Part shown: in pieces, positions 24,155 to 33,311 of the stretch | Layout of the letters: the number at the start of each line of letters is the position of its first letter | Numbering within the stretch: the first letter of the stretch is position 1 | Translations under genes and position numbers: made by a program | Notes under the pieces: generated by a model | The model's input: the letters and a program-made list of their open reading frames with translations, nothing else | What the model was told of the DNA's origin: nothing | The model's database searches: none | NCBI RefSeq assembly: GCF_900086725.1 | Contig: NZ_LT574837.1 | Coordinates: 598,479-662,478 of the forward strand | Origin: Bariatricus massiliensis | GTDB taxonomy: Bacteria; Bacillota; Clostridia; Lachnospirales; Lachnospiraceae | Direction: 5' to 3' | DNA: 64,000 nt

Positions 24155-25837
24155 CTAAGATACTCTGCCGTTTTCCATCTCAACCACCATATCTGCCACA
24201 TTCATGGTCGACTTCCTATGAGAGACCAGTATGATTGTCTTTTTCTCACAGGCATCCTTCAATGATTTTAAGATTATCCCTTCGTTCAGAGAATCTAGAT
24301 TACTGGTGGGTTCGTCCAATAGGAGGAATGGCGCGTCGTGGAGAAAGGCCCTTGCGATACCAATACGCTGGCGCTCTCCCCCTGATAGGGTATCTCCAAG
24401 CTCGCCGACCTGAGTCTCATACCCTTTCGGCAGTGACAGGATAAACTCATGAATAGAAGCCTTTTTCGCCGCCTCCACAATCTCTTCTCTGGCCGCGCCA
24501 TCCTTTCCGACAGCGATGTTATTTGCAATGGAGTCATGAAACAGATGTGTCTCTTGTGTAACATAGCTTTCTGTATCCCGCAGCCTTTTCGTCGGAATCT
24601 GCTTTATCTTATCGCCGGACACAGTAATTTTCCCCTTATCTACGTCCCAGAAACGCATCAACAGCTTCAATAAAGTAGATTTTCCAGAACCGCTTACTCC
24701 GTGAATTCCCATGATTTTTCCCGGCTCAGCAACAATAGAGTAGTCATCCAATATGATTTCATCTTCATATGAAAAAGTCACATGCTCTGTCTTTGCACCG
24801 GTAAAATGTTCCATTCCATCGTATTTGCTTGTACCGTCATCTGCTATTTCGTTTACCTGCGGCTTCTCTTCCAAAATGGACAGTACACGTTCGCCGCTGG
24901 CAAGTGTCTGATTAAGATTGTTAGAGAGACTGGACAATGCCGCCACCGGACCAAAGGAACCCATCATAGCGACCGTGCAGATTAATACACCATCAGGACC
25001 TATCTTCCCTCCCCTATAGAGAAAAAGTGTCAGAAACAACATGCCGAAGGAGCAAATCAATACTGCCATATTGGTAACTGCGCGCTGTACGCCTTCCAGC
25101 CTGTTCAGCTCCTTCTGTATCCCTCCCAATTCTTTGGAATGCTCTTCCATCTGTTTCTTCCGCTCCTCTCCCTGACCGTACTGTATAGTCTCGTCAAGCC
25201 CCCGCAGAGAATCAAGTACAAAGCTGTTCAGTTCCCCGAACGATGTCCGGAATTCCATTCCTTTCACACCCCCGTGCCGGCCGTTCCATAGCGGTATTAA
25301 TACTCCTACTATAGTATACGCCGCAAGGGCAAAGATGGCTGCCAGTATACTATACTGTCCAATAAAGGCCGCCATGAACAAAGAAGTAAGCAACGCGATT
25401 GCTATCGGCGATATGGTATGGGCATAAAATACTTCCAAAAGTTCTATATCTGTTGTCAGAATAGAGATTAGATTCCCCCTGTCCCTGCCTTCCAGCTTTG
25501 CCGGACATAATCCACGCAGGGCTTTGAATACCTTATGCCTGATAATAGCCAAAAGCTTAAAAGCAATATAGTGATTACAATACTGTTCCGCATAGTGGAG
25601 CACTCCCCGCATCACCGCCAGTACCCCCAGCAGAATATATAGATTACGGAGCGGCAAGCCAGAAGCCAGTCCATTGACCAGCACCGCTCCCGCCAGTATG
25701 GTAAGAAAGATTGCGCACAAATAGCCGGCCGTTCCCAGCAGCACAGCGGCAAGCATAATATGTAAAAGCGGTGCCACAAGCCCTATCATCTGCCCCATAA
25801 TACCGATTCCACTTCGTCTTCCTGTTTGTTTTCTCAT
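24155..25837 (-). CDS. ABC exporter half-transporter, CydC-like
   Basis: 560 residues: a membrane domain with about six spans (about 15-300) and an ATPase domain with Walker A GVSGSGKST, Q-loop region SYVTQETHLF, signature LSGGERQRI, Walker B FLLLDEPTS and H-loop LVSHRKST. It overlaps the CydD-like partner by 4 nt, so the two form a heterodimeric exporter. CydDC proteins export thiols for cytochrome assembly in E. coli. Clostridial relatives are broadly annotated that way, but their substrates vary, so the substrate is not assigned. Confidence 0.85.
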   Translation of the reverse strand: MRKQTGRRSGIGIMGQMIGLVAPLLHIMLAAVLLGTAGYLCAIFLTILAGAVLVNGLASGLPLRNLYILLGVLAVMRGVLHYAEQYCNHYIAFKLLAIIRHKVFKALRGLCPAKLEGRDRGNLISILTTDIELLEVFYAHTISPIAIALLTSLFMAAFIGQYSILAAIFALAAYTIVGVLIPLWNGRHGGVKGMEFRTSFGELNSFVLDSLRGLDETIQYGQGEERKKQMEEHSKELGGIQKELNRLEGVQRAVTNMAVLICSFGMLFLTLFLYRGGKIGPDGVLICTVAMMGSFGPVAALSSLSNNLNQTLASGERVLSILEEKPQVNEIADDGTSKYDGMEHFTGAKTEHVTFSYEDEIILDDYSIVAEPGKIMGIHGVSGSGKSTLLKLLMRFWDVDKGKITVSGDKIKQIPTKRLRDTESYVTQETHLFHDSIANNIAVGKDGAAREEIVEAAKKASIHEFILSLPKGYETQVGELGDTLSGGERQRIGIARAFLHDAPFLLLDEPTSNLDSLNEGIILKSLKDACEKKTIILVSHRKSTMNVADMVVEMENGRVS

Positions 25838-27591
25838 GCTCCCGCCACCTTTCTATATGAATCTGTCTCGGCCGCATACGTCTCCAATAACCTTTGCTTA
25901 TCGTAAAGTTCCGCGTATCTGCCTTTCCCTTTTATCAATGTCTCATGGGGTCCCCATTCTTCGATTCTACCGTCTCTCAGCAAATAAATGCAATCCGACG
26001 GCACCACATTGCACAGCCTATGCGAAATCAGAAGAACGGTACGGCTTCTTGCGAGTTCGTGTATGACTCCCATAATCAATTCTTCACTCTCTGCGTCGAT
26101 ATTGGACGTAGCTTCGTCGAATATATAGACTGGCGTGTCATGAAGGAGCGCCCGGGCAAGTGCCAATCTCTGGCACTGCCCGCCGGAAAGATTGCTTCCC
26201 CGCTCTTGAAGCATTGTAGACAATCCCTCCTGTGTATTAAGAAAGCCCAGCAGATTTACCTTCGCAAGCACTTCCTCCATCTCCTCTCTGGCTGCGCAAG
26301 GTCTGGCTATCCTAAGATTGTCTTCCACCGTTCCTTTAAACAGATAACTGTTATGTCGAACCAAGGTTACGTGGCTCATTAGTTCCTCCTCCCTGATGTC
26401 AGAGAGTTCTTTGCCGCCAATTCGAATCTGCCCCGAATACCCTCTGTTTTTCCCGGCAAGCAGACCGGCAATCGTGCTCTTTCCACATCCGGACTCGCCC
26501 ACCAGTGATACAAACGCACCGGCCGGAAGCTGTAGATTGATTCCTGTTAAAATTTCCCGGCCCTCCTCGTAGGAAAAATGAACATTTGTAAAGTTGATAT
26601 CCAAATGTCCTCCCTTCAAGCTCTCTGTCCCTGCCTTTGGCTCCTCCGTGTCCAACAGTCGGAATATCTTATCACTTGCCGCCATACCGTTCATGGCTAT
26701 ATGAAAAAAGGAACCCAGAAGCCGCAGGGGTATAAAAAACTCCGAGGCTAAAAGAATTATGATAAGAGTCTCTGCAAACCCCAGCCTTCCGTTGAGGAAT
26801 TCTGTCAACGCAACAATCATGCCTACCGCAGCGCCCCCGTAGGCCACAATATCCATGACGCTGGTAGAATTGAGCTGCATAGTCAACACCTTCATAGTAA
26901 TTTTCCGGAACTTTTGAGCCTCCTCGTCCATTTCTTCTGCTTTCTTTTTATCGGTTTGATAGATTTTCAGTGTCGTAAGCCCCTGTAGGTTCTCCAAAAA
27001 ACTATCTCCAAGCCCCGTATAAATCCCCCAGTACTTATCAAGCAGCTTCTTGGCAAATTTCTGCACTGCCACGATGGACGCCGGAATTAGAGGGACGCAC
27101 ACTAGCAGCACGGCACTTGCTTTTAAACTGACAGGCCCCAGCACTCCAAATAATGTCAATGGGGCCAGTATACTATAGAAAAGCTGTGGCAAGTATTTTC
27201 CAAAGTAAATTTCCAGCTGTTCTACCCCCTCACTGCTGAGCTGCACAGCTTCGGAGGTAGATGTATGCTCCCTGTAAGACGCCCCCATCCGGAGAAGCTT
27301 ATCATAGATTTTTCCCCTGAGAATTTGTTTTACGTCCACACTTGCCGCATAAGATGCCCCCGCCGCCATCCTGTCGCACAAAAACCGCAGGCAGACTGTC
27401 AGAGCCAGTACAGCTACTATTCTTAGCATATCAGAACGGCCTGCGGAACCGAGAAAGATTCCTTCCAAAAAACGCGCGATGGAGAATACCGCGGCAATCT
27501 GTGCTAGCAGGGCAATCCACTGCCATAACACGTTATATACAATATATTTTTTTGCGTGTGACAAAAGTCTCACCAATCTCATTTTAATCAT
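25834..27591 (-). CDS. ABC exporter half-transporter, CydD-like
   Basis: 585 residues from ATG 27591, which overlaps the upstream DUF454 stop as ATGA; the frame extends 30 codons upstream into that gene. Membrane domain of about six spans (about 20-310). ATPase domain with Walker A GESGCGKST, signature LSGGQCQRL, Walker B VYIFDEATS and H-loop LISHRLC. It pairs with the CydC-like subunit downstream. The three-gene unit DUF454-CydD-CydC shares one promoter region. Confidence 0.85.
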   Translation of the reverse strand: MIKMRLVRLLSHAKKYIVYNVLWQWIALLAQIAAVFSIARFLEGIFLGSAGRSDMLRIVAVLALTVCLRFLCDRMAAGASYAASVDVKQILRGKIYDKLLRMGASYREHTSTSEAVQLSSEGVEQLEIYFGKYLPQLFYSILAPLTLFGVLGPVSLKASAVLLVCVPLIPASIVAVQKFAKKLLDKYWGIYTGLGDSFLENLQGLTTLKIYQTDKKKAEEMDEEAQKFRKITMKVLTMQLNSTSVMDIVAYGGAAVGMIVALTEFLNGRLGFAETLIIILLASEFFIPLRLLGSFFHIAMNGMAASDKIFRLLDTEEPKAGTESLKGGHLDINFTNVHFSYEEGREILTGINLQLPAGAFVSLVGESGCGKSTIAGLLAGKNRGYSGQIRIGGKELSDIREEELMSHVTLVRHNSYLFKGTVEDNLRIARPCAAREEMEEVLAKVNLLGFLNTQEGLSTMLQERGSNLSGGQCQRLALARALLHDTPVYIFDEATSNIDAESEELIMGVIHELARSRTVLLISHRLCNVVPSDCIYLLRDGRIEEWGPHETLIKGKGRYAELYDKQRLLETYAAETDSYRKVAGA

Positions 27592-28007
27592 GCGTTCTGT
27601 TGCTCCCCCTTTTTTTCTGGAACACAGCCTGCTTTCTGTGTCTTGATGCCAAAGATAAAATATAGTATATGAAATACCCATACGAATACCAAAACTACTC
27701 TTGCCGCAGGCACACGGCTCATCATTATAAACCCAAATGCCATGACTAGAGTAACTGTCAGCATAATGCGGCTTTTGGTTCTCATCGTCATGGAACGGCT
27801 GACTACATACGTCTCCAAATTATTTTTATACAGCTTCGTACTGATGAACCACCTATGCCACCGCTCAGAACTCTTGGCAAAACAGAACAATGTCAACATC
27901 AGAAATGGAAATGTAGGAAGAAAGGGAAGAACGGCTCCCACAGCTCCTACCCCTAAACTGACAACCCCTAAGCTTATCCACAATATCTTTACTATTTCTT
28001 TTTTCAT
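27588..28007 (-). CDS. DUF454 (YbaN-like) inner-membrane protein
   Basis: 139 residues with about four membrane segments. The N-terminal pattern LGVVSLGVGAVGAVLPFLPTFPF and the following CFAKSSERWHRWF are characteristic of the YbaN/DUF454 family. Function is not established; the gene is often found beside heme, iron or ABC export genes. It heads the CydDC-like operon and overlaps the next gene by 4 nt. Confidence 0.85.
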   Translation of the reverse strand: MKKEIVKILWISLGVVSLGVGAVGAVLPFLPTFPFLMLTLFCFAKSSERWHRWFISTKLYKNNLETYVVSRSMTMRTKSRIMLTVTLVMAFGFIMMSRVPAARVVLVFVWVFHILYFIFGIKTQKAGCVPEKKGEQQNA

Positions 28008-28022
28008 ACGTTCCTCCTTTTG

Positions 28023-28038
28023 GTTAGTTTAATCTAAC
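28023..28038. promoter_or_regulatory. Imperfect palindrome upstream of the DUF454-ABC operon
   Basis: GTTAG at 28023-28027 and CTAAC at 28034-28038 flank a TTAA core, 16 bp in all, 15 nt upstream of the ATG. The shape recalls metal-responsive repressor sites, but the match is only partial and no cognate regulator gene is adjacent. Confidence 0.3.
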
Positions 28039-28076
28039 TCATTATCATACTGTATATCTCATTTTTTTCCAATCAA

Positions 28077-28113
28077 AAAACAGTTAATGAATAATTTTCT
28101 CATTAACTGTTTT
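28077..28113 (-). terminator. Terminator after the cytidylate-kinase-like gene
   Basis: AAAACAGTTAATGA at 28077-28090 pairs with TCATTAACTGTTTT at 28100-28113. The arms end in Ts on either strand. It lies directly below the stop at 28118 and closes the MATE/kinase-like transcript. Confidence 0.7.
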
Positions 28114-28117
28114 CACT

Positions 28118-28711
28118 CTACGACCTTTTTGCAGCTCCTGTAATAATCTCCACACATTTCTCGATTCCCAACACGCCGCTGTCCATAGCCAGATGATAAT
28201 TCTGTACAGCTCCCCAATCTCTGTCCGTGTAAAAACGATAATAAGTACTGCGCCGTTTGTCTTTGTCCTTCAGCCGCTTTTCCGGAGTCTGGCTGGTCTC
28301 CCCATAACGCTTTACGATTCGTTCTGCCCGTTTTTGTATATCAGCGTGCACAAACACCGTCAGGCAGTCCGCCACATCTTTTAGCAAATAGTCTGCACAC
28401 CGCCCTACAATCACGCAAGATTCTTTTTGAGCCAGTTCAAGAATAATATCTCTTTGTACAATCCACAGATAATCTTGATTGGATGTACCGTTAAAAGTTC
28501 TGTCGGAAAAGGCGCTGGCGAACCAGCCGCCCTTGGCCGAATATTCTCCCTTCTCAGCAATATACTCTTTTGCAAACCCACTTTTCTCCGCTATCTTGTC
28601 GATTAATTCCGAGTCGTAACAAGGAATACCTAATCTTTCCGCTGTCTGTCTCCCGATAGTCCGGCCTCCGCTTCCAAACTCTCTGCTGATTGTAATCACC
28701 CTGTTTTTCAT
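28118..28711 (-). CDS. Cytidylate kinase-like P-loop protein
   Basis: 197 residues from ATG 28711, overlapping the MATE stop as ATGA with GGAGAG upstream. It starts VITISREFGSGGRTIG, a P-loop of the cytidylate-kinase-like family, followed by CVIVGRCADYLL and LTVFVHADIQKRAERI, then a lid-like basic region KRLKDKDKRRSTYYRFYTDRDWG. Many clostridia encode several such proteins beside their true Cmk; substrate and role are uncertain. Co-transcription with a MATE exporter recurs in this group as I recall. Confidence 0.82.
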   Translation of the reverse strand: MKNRVITISREFGSGGRTIGRQTAERLGIPCYDSELIDKIAEKSGFAKEYIAEKGEYSAKGGWFASAFSDRTFNGTSNQDYLWIVQRDIILELAQKESCVIVGRCADYLLKDVADCLTVFVHADIQKRAERIVKRYGETSQTPEKRLKDKDKRRSTYYRFYTDRDWGAVQNYHLAMDSGVLGIEKCVEIITGAAKRS

Positions 28712-30123
28712 ACTGTTCTCTCCTTCCACCGGCAAGCCTCTTCCTGTATCGCTGCCACTTTTCTTTTATAAATTCGCTTCATCAAAACTATTGCCAGCCC
28801 TGCCGAAATTATTTCCGCAATGGGAATCGTGAGCCACACAAGCCATGTATTTCCTCCAGTCTGCTCTACGATGCGGGCAAATATCCACGCGATTGGCAGC
28901 ACAAATAAAAACTGTCGCAGCACAGAGATGACCAGCGATTCGATTCCACTGTCCAGCGCTTGGAAAATACCCTGAAACGCGATATTGACACCCGCAAACA
29001 GAAAGCTGACGGAGATGATCCGCATTGCACTGACGCAAAGCCTCTGCGTCTCACCTGACAGTCCGAAGATTCCCGACAGCGGTACCGCAAATATTTCCAA
29101 TACAAGAAATCCCGCTGTCATGATCACCATCGTGTACACCAGCCCACATTTAATTCCTTCTCTTATCCGTGACTTGCTCTGCATCCCATGATTGAAAGAT
29201 ACAATAGGTGTAATGGCGTCCCGAAGCCCAAACGCGGCAAAGAGAATGAACTGCTGAATCTTATAGTACAATCCGTATGCCGTTACCGCCGATTCTGTGA
29301 TACCTCCCAATATGATATTCATCCCATAAGTCATAACAGACATCAAAGCCTGCGCAATGATAGCCGGCAGGCCAATCGCATAGATTTCCCCAATCGTTTT
29401 CGCTGAGGGCCTCATATATTTTATATGATTGGAAATCTCCTTATTAACCTTGAGATGAAAAACAAACGCAAGACCGAAGGATACACACTGCCCGATCACT
29501 GTGGCATACGCTGCTCCCTTCACCCCAAGCTCCGGGCAGCCCAACAGGCCATATATCATAATAGGGTCCAGAACTATGTTAGTGACGGCGCCTGCGATCT
29601 GCGCAATTGTTGAAAACATAGAGTGCCCAGATGCCTGAAGTAATTTCTCATAGATAGAAAAAAATACAATTCCAAAAGAAATACAGCAGCAGATTCTTAA
29701 ATAATCCTCTGTCATGGAGATGATGAGCGGATTGGCTGTCTGAGTACCCACATATGCACCTGCCCCTAAGATGCCGAACAGCAAAAAGACTACATAAATC
29801 ACAACGCCTAAAAATACTGCATTTCCAGCCGTTCGGTTCACCTTCTCCCAATTGTTCTGCCCAAGCGATTTGGACAGAAGTGCGTTCGCTCCCACTCCTG
29901 TGCCGATTCCAACCGCTACCATCAGCATTTGTACGGGGAATGCCAATGTCAAAGCATTCAAGGCCGCCTCTCCATTTTCCGCCATATTAGATACAAAAGC
30001 GCTGTCCACAATATTGTACACAGCCTGTAATACCATAGACAATATCATGGGAATTCCCATCGACAGCATCAATTGAGGAACTGGCGCTGTCCCTAGTTTG
30101 TTGATTTCTTTTTCCTCCTGCAT
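28708..30123 (-). CDS. MATE-family multidrug/cation efflux transporter
   Basis: 471 residues from ATG 30123 (GTGAGG 6 nt upstream; earlier in-frame starts lie without a site). Twelve membrane spans in two halves, with family-like blocks PMILSMVLQAVYNIVDSAFVSN, GANALLSKSLG and VTNIVLDPIMIYGLLG. It probably exports cationic compounds in exchange for Na+ or H+. It overlaps the downstream cytidylate-kinase-like gene and lies just below a terminator that follows the AraC regulator. Confidence 0.9.
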   Translation of the reverse strand: MQEEKEINKLGTAPVPQLMLSMGIPMILSMVLQAVYNIVDSAFVSNMAENGEAALNALTLAFPVQMLMVAVGIGTGVGANALLSKSLGQNNWEKVNRTAGNAVFLGVVIYVVFLLFGILGAGAYVGTQTANPLIISMTEDYLRICCCISFGIVFFSIYEKLLQASGHSMFSTIAQIAGAVTNIVLDPIMIYGLLGCPELGVKGAAYATVIGQCVSFGLAFVFHLKVNKEISNHIKYMRPSAKTIGEIYAIGLPAIIAQALMSVMTYGMNIILGGITESAVTAYGLYYKIQQFILFAAFGLRDAITPIVSFNHGMQSKSRIREGIKCGLVYTMVIMTAGFLVLEIFAVPLSGIFGLSGETQRLCVSAMRIISVSFLFAGVNIAFQGIFQALDSGIESLVISVLRQFLFVLPIAWIFARIVEQTGGNTWLVWLTIPIAEIISAGLAIVLMKRIYKRKVAAIQEEACRWKERTV

Positions 30124-30156
30124 ATTCATCCTCACTTTCACAAAATAAAAAGGGAC

Positions 30157-30189
30157 AAAAAAAACGTAAATCCAACTCCTGGATTTACG
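30157..30189 (-). terminator. Strong terminator between AraC regulator and MATE gene
   Basis: CGTAAATCCA at 30165-30174 pairs perfectly with TGGATTTACG at 30180-30189. On the minus strand eight Ts follow (30164-30157). It ends the araC transcript only about 34 nt above the MATE start codon, leaving little room for a separate promoter. Confidence 0.85.
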
Positions 30190-30234
30190 CTTCTTCTGCC
30201 ACTCGGTTCTCCTGCATTATAACAAATATATTTT

Positions 30235-31131
30235 TTATAAGTCAAGTTTTTTTTCCTCAGAAATAGTCCTCCTATATTCCTTTGGGCTATATCCGAACTT
30301 CTTCTTGAATGTCTCACTGAAATAGCTCGCTCCTGAAAATCCAGCTTCATATCCAATCTCCCCAATAGACAATTCACTTGTATTCATCATTTCTATGCTC
30401 TTCTTCAGCCGATAGTCCGTCAAATACTGTATCGGCGTCTTCCCTGTATACCGGCGGAAAAGTTCTCCGCACTTACTCTTACACATGTTCCCCGCACCGG
30501 CAATATCCGTAAGGCTCATTTTTTCCGAATAATTTTTTTGTATATATCCTACCATTTCTCTGAGCAGCCCCAACTGGCGTCCATCTCTTTTCTCCATATT
30601 CTGCTTTGGCGCATGTTCATATAATATACTCCAGAGCCGGAAGAACAGCCCCTGTATTTCCAGCTGCGGAGCAGAATGGGAGAGGGAAGCATGCATTTGC
30701 CTCAATACCTCGAGAATACGTTCTTCCCACATCACCTCCCGGCGGAGCAGCTTATAAGAATAGCATTCGTTCGTGATAACTGGCAAAACATAATTCTGCT
30801 CTACCCCAGCCGTCCCACAAAGCAGCACGGGATGCAGAACAGCACATATAAATTGACACTCCTCACGCTTTTCAGAAAATCCATAATGCAGCTGACGGGC
30901 ATTGACAAAAATGCCGTCCCCTGATGCCAGAGTCACCGTTTCACCGTTAATATTGTACTGCATTTCACCAGAAATGACCGTAATAAATTCCACATCATCG
31001 TGCCAGTGGCTGACCGCTGTATAATCAGGATAATCGGACAAGAGGGTTCTGTCGATATACACCGGAAAATCAGGAAAATTATAAGCCACATTCTCGGAAC
31101 GGTCGCTTTTTAGTTGTATGAGAACGCTCAT
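30235..31131 (-). CDS. AraC-family transcriptional regulator with cupin sensor domain
   Basis: 298 residues. N-terminal cupin-like ligand domain (about 1-140) with SHWHDDVEFITVISGEMQYNINGE, then a C-terminal double helix-turn-helix (about 195-293): MSLTDIAGAGNMCKSKCGELF, and IGEIGYEAGFSGASYFSETFKKKFGYSPKEYR, the AraC signature. It starts behind GAGG with 8-nt spacing. It sits between two MATE exporter genes, one downstream and one divergent, and is a good candidate for controlling both. Confidence 0.9.
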   Translation of the reverse strand: MSVLIQLKSDRSENVAYNFPDFPVYIDRTLLSDYPDYTAVSHWHDDVEFITVISGEMQYNINGETVTLASGDGIFVNARQLHYGFSEKREECQFICAVLHPVLLCGTAGVEQNYVLPVITNECYSYKLLRREVMWEERILEVLRQMHASLSHSAPQLEIQGLFFRLWSILYEHAPKQNMEKRDGRQLGLLREMVGYIQKNYSEKMSLTDIAGAGNMCKSKCGELFRRYTGKTPIQYLTDYRLKKSIEMMNTSELSIGEIGYEAGFSGASYFSETFKKKFGYSPKEYRRTISEEKKLDL

Positions 31132-31263
31132 GATTTTTACCTCATTATATGTTTTTGTTATATTATTAACTTATATTTTGATATATTTATCAATTATCTT
31201 GCGATATAATTATATTCCGCTGGAACATTTTCGTCAATCGGCTTCAGGAAAGGAGGGTATTGT

Positions 31264-32634
31264 TTGAGAAGAAAATATCTGCCGCACGATAAAGTATTTA
31301 ACAAAAAATTACTGACTCTTGTTCTCCCCATCACCTTTCAACAGTTCATGCTGGCCGTCGTGAGTGCCTCTGATGCCATTATGCTGGGTCTGGTCAATCA
31401 AAACTCCCTCTCCGCTGTCTCGCTGGCTGGTCAGGTTCAGTTTATCTTCAATCTTTTTCTTGCCGCCCTCACCATCGGGGCCAGCATGTTCTCGGCACAA
31501 TATTGGGGAAAAAGAGACAAAAACGCCGTGGAGCAGATATTGGGCATTGTTCTGCGCATCTCTGTCACGGTATCTGTCCTGTTTTTTCTGGCTGCCCTTT
31601 GTTTTCCAGCGTCTGTCATGCGGGTCTTCACCCCCGACATTCATTTGATAAAAGACGGCGCCGTCTATCTCAGAACTGTCAGTGTGTCCTACCTGTTCTG
31701 TGGTATTTCGCAGATTTATCTCTGTATTATGAAAAATACCGGTAGAGCCTCAAAAAGCAGTCTTATCAGCTCTACCGCCGTTATACTGAACATCATACTG
31801 AATGCCATCCTAATCTTTGGATTGCTTGGCGCGCCGAAGATGGGGATTGCCGGCGCTGCGGCTGCTACTGCAGCAGCCCGTCTTTTGGAGTTAATATGGG
31901 TATGGGCCGACTCTAGAGGGAAGAGCCAAATCCATGTCCGGGCAGAATATCTTCTGCACCCAGATGCTAGACTAAAATGTGCGTTCTGGAAATACACGCT
32001 TCCGGTCCTAGGAAATGAGCTGGTATGGGGCTGTGGGTTCACTATGTATTCTGTCATCATGGGCCATTTAGGCACGGACGCTGTTGCGGCTAATTCTATA
32101 GCCAATATAGTAAAAAACCTAATCGCCTGCTTTTGCCTCGGTCTCGGCAGCGGGGGCGGAATTATCGTGGGCGGCGAACTAGGCGCCGGACGCCCCGATA
32201 GAGCCATTGAATATGGAAGCAGATTGTGCAGGTTATCTATCTTCGCGGGCATATGTTCCGGGCTGGTCCTGCTTGCAGTAAGTCCTTTGATTTTGTCTCT
32301 GTCCACGCTCAGCAGCCGGGCCGGAACATATCTGCAGATTATGCTGTTTATATGTTCTTACTATATAATTGGTAAATCTGTAAATGGAGCGACTATTGCA
32401 GGCATCTTTTGTGCGGGCGGCGACTCGAAATTCGGACTCATATGTGATATAATTACACTCTGGTGTATTACCGTTCCTCTCGGTCTGGCCGCCGCCTTTC
32501 TATGGAAACTGCCCGTGCCGGCCGTATATCTTATCATAAGCATGGATGAAATTATCAAACTTCCTGCAGTGTATAAGCATTATAAAAAATTTACATGGGT
32601 CAAGGACCTTACAACGAACAACACAGCAAAATAA
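31264..32634 (+). CDS. MATE-family efflux transporter
   Basis: 456 residues from a TTG start with GGAGG 7 nt upstream. Twelve predicted spans; LVLPITFQQFMLAVVSASDAIMLG, GASMFSAQYWGKRD and ILNIILNAILIFGLLGAPKMGIAGAA are typical MATE blocks. It is divergent from the AraC regulator and followed 24 nt later by an O-acetyltransferase gene. It is of a different subgroup from the MATE at 28.7-30.1 kb. Confidence 0.9.
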   Translation: MRRKYLPHDKVFNKKLLTLVLPITFQQFMLAVVSASDAIMLGLVNQNSLSAVSLAGQVQFIFNLFLAALTIGASMFSAQYWGKRDKNAVEQILGIVLRISVTVSVLFFLAALCFPASVMRVFTPDIHLIKDGAVYLRTVSVSYLFCGISQIYLCIMKNTGRASKSSLISSTAVILNIILNAILIFGLLGAPKMGIAGAAAATAAARLLELIWVWADSRGKSQIHVRAEYLLHPDARLKCAFWKYTLPVLGNELVWGCGFTMYSVIMGHLGTDAVAANSIANIVKNLIACFCLGLGSGGGIIVGGELGAGRPDRAIEYGSRLCRLSIFAGICSGLVLLAVSPLILSLSTLSSRAGTYLQIMLFICSYYIIGKSVNGATIAGIFCAGGDSKFGLICDIITLWCITVPLGLAAAFLWKLPVPAVYLIISMDEIIKLPAVYKHYKKFTWVKDLTTNNTAK

Positions 32635-32658
32635 ATCAGTAAAAAGGAGTAACATAAT

Positions 32659-33273
32659 ATGAATATAAAAGAGAAAATGCATAGTGGTGAATTGTATTAT
32701 CCCAATGACGAGCAGCTGATGAAGGAACAGCTGGGATATCTTGATAAATTGTATGATTTTAACATGACCCGGCCTACCGAGCTTGAGAAGAGACAGGAAA
32801 TGCTGAAGGATATGTTTGCCGAAATCGGCGAGGACTGCTATATCGAACCACCCCTGCGCACGAATTTCGGGGGAAAACATGTCCATTTTGGACGTAATGT
32901 CTATGCGAATTTTAATCTGACACTGGTGGACGACACACACATCTATGTGGGCGACTATACTATGTTCGGCCCGAATGTGACCGTGGCGACGGCCGGGCAT
33001 CCAATCGCCCCCGAATCAAGAGAAAAAGGATATCAGTATAATTTCCCGGTACATATCGGTAAAAACTGCTGGATCGGCGCAGGTGCAGTCATTGTCCCCG
33101 GTATCACCATCGGTGATAATGTGGTAATCGGCGCAGGCAGCGTGGTGACAAAGGATATTCCGTCGGGGGTGGTGGCCGTGGGGAACCCCTGCAGAATTCT
33201 TCGGGAAATCAATGAGCACGACCGTGTCTACTATTTTAAAGACAGGAAATTTCCTTTAGAACTTCAGCCATAG
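32659..33273 (+). CDS. Maltose/galactoside O-acetyltransferase-like enzyme
   Basis: 204 residues with the maltose acetyltransferase N-terminal cap (EKMHSGELYYPND, 6-17) and a left-handed beta-helix of hexapeptide repeats: TVATAGHPIAPESR with the catalytic His, then IGKNCWIGAGAVIVPGITIGDNVVIGAGSVV, ending VVAVGNPCRILREI. It transfers acetyl from acetyl-CoA to sugars, probably for detoxification. An AAGGAG site precedes the ATG. It is co-transcribed with the MATE exporter. Confidence 0.92.
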   Translation: MNIKEKMHSGELYYPNDEQLMKEQLGYLDKLYDFNMTRPTELEKRQEMLKDMFAEIGEDCYIEPPLRTNFGGKHVHFGRNVYANFNLTLVDDTHIYVGDYTMFGPNVTVATAGHPIAPESREKGYQYNFPVHIGKNCWIGAGAVIVPGITIGDNVVIGAGSVVTKDIPSGVVAVGNPCRILREINEHDRVYYFKDRKFPLELQP

Positions 33274-33311
33274 CTCCCGTTTTCCGTGTGCACCTTTGTC
33301 TCCGCCCATTC

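Noticed and set aside
28023..28038. Assigning the palindrome to a named metal regulator (DtxR/Fur type)
   Set aside because: Only the outer arms resemble such sites, the core differs, and no cognate regulator is adjacent.
31716..32306. 196-residue minus-strand open frame opposite the second MATE gene
   Set aside because: It is antisense to a well-supported transporter, with a proline/alanine/serine-biased composition typical of shadow frames.
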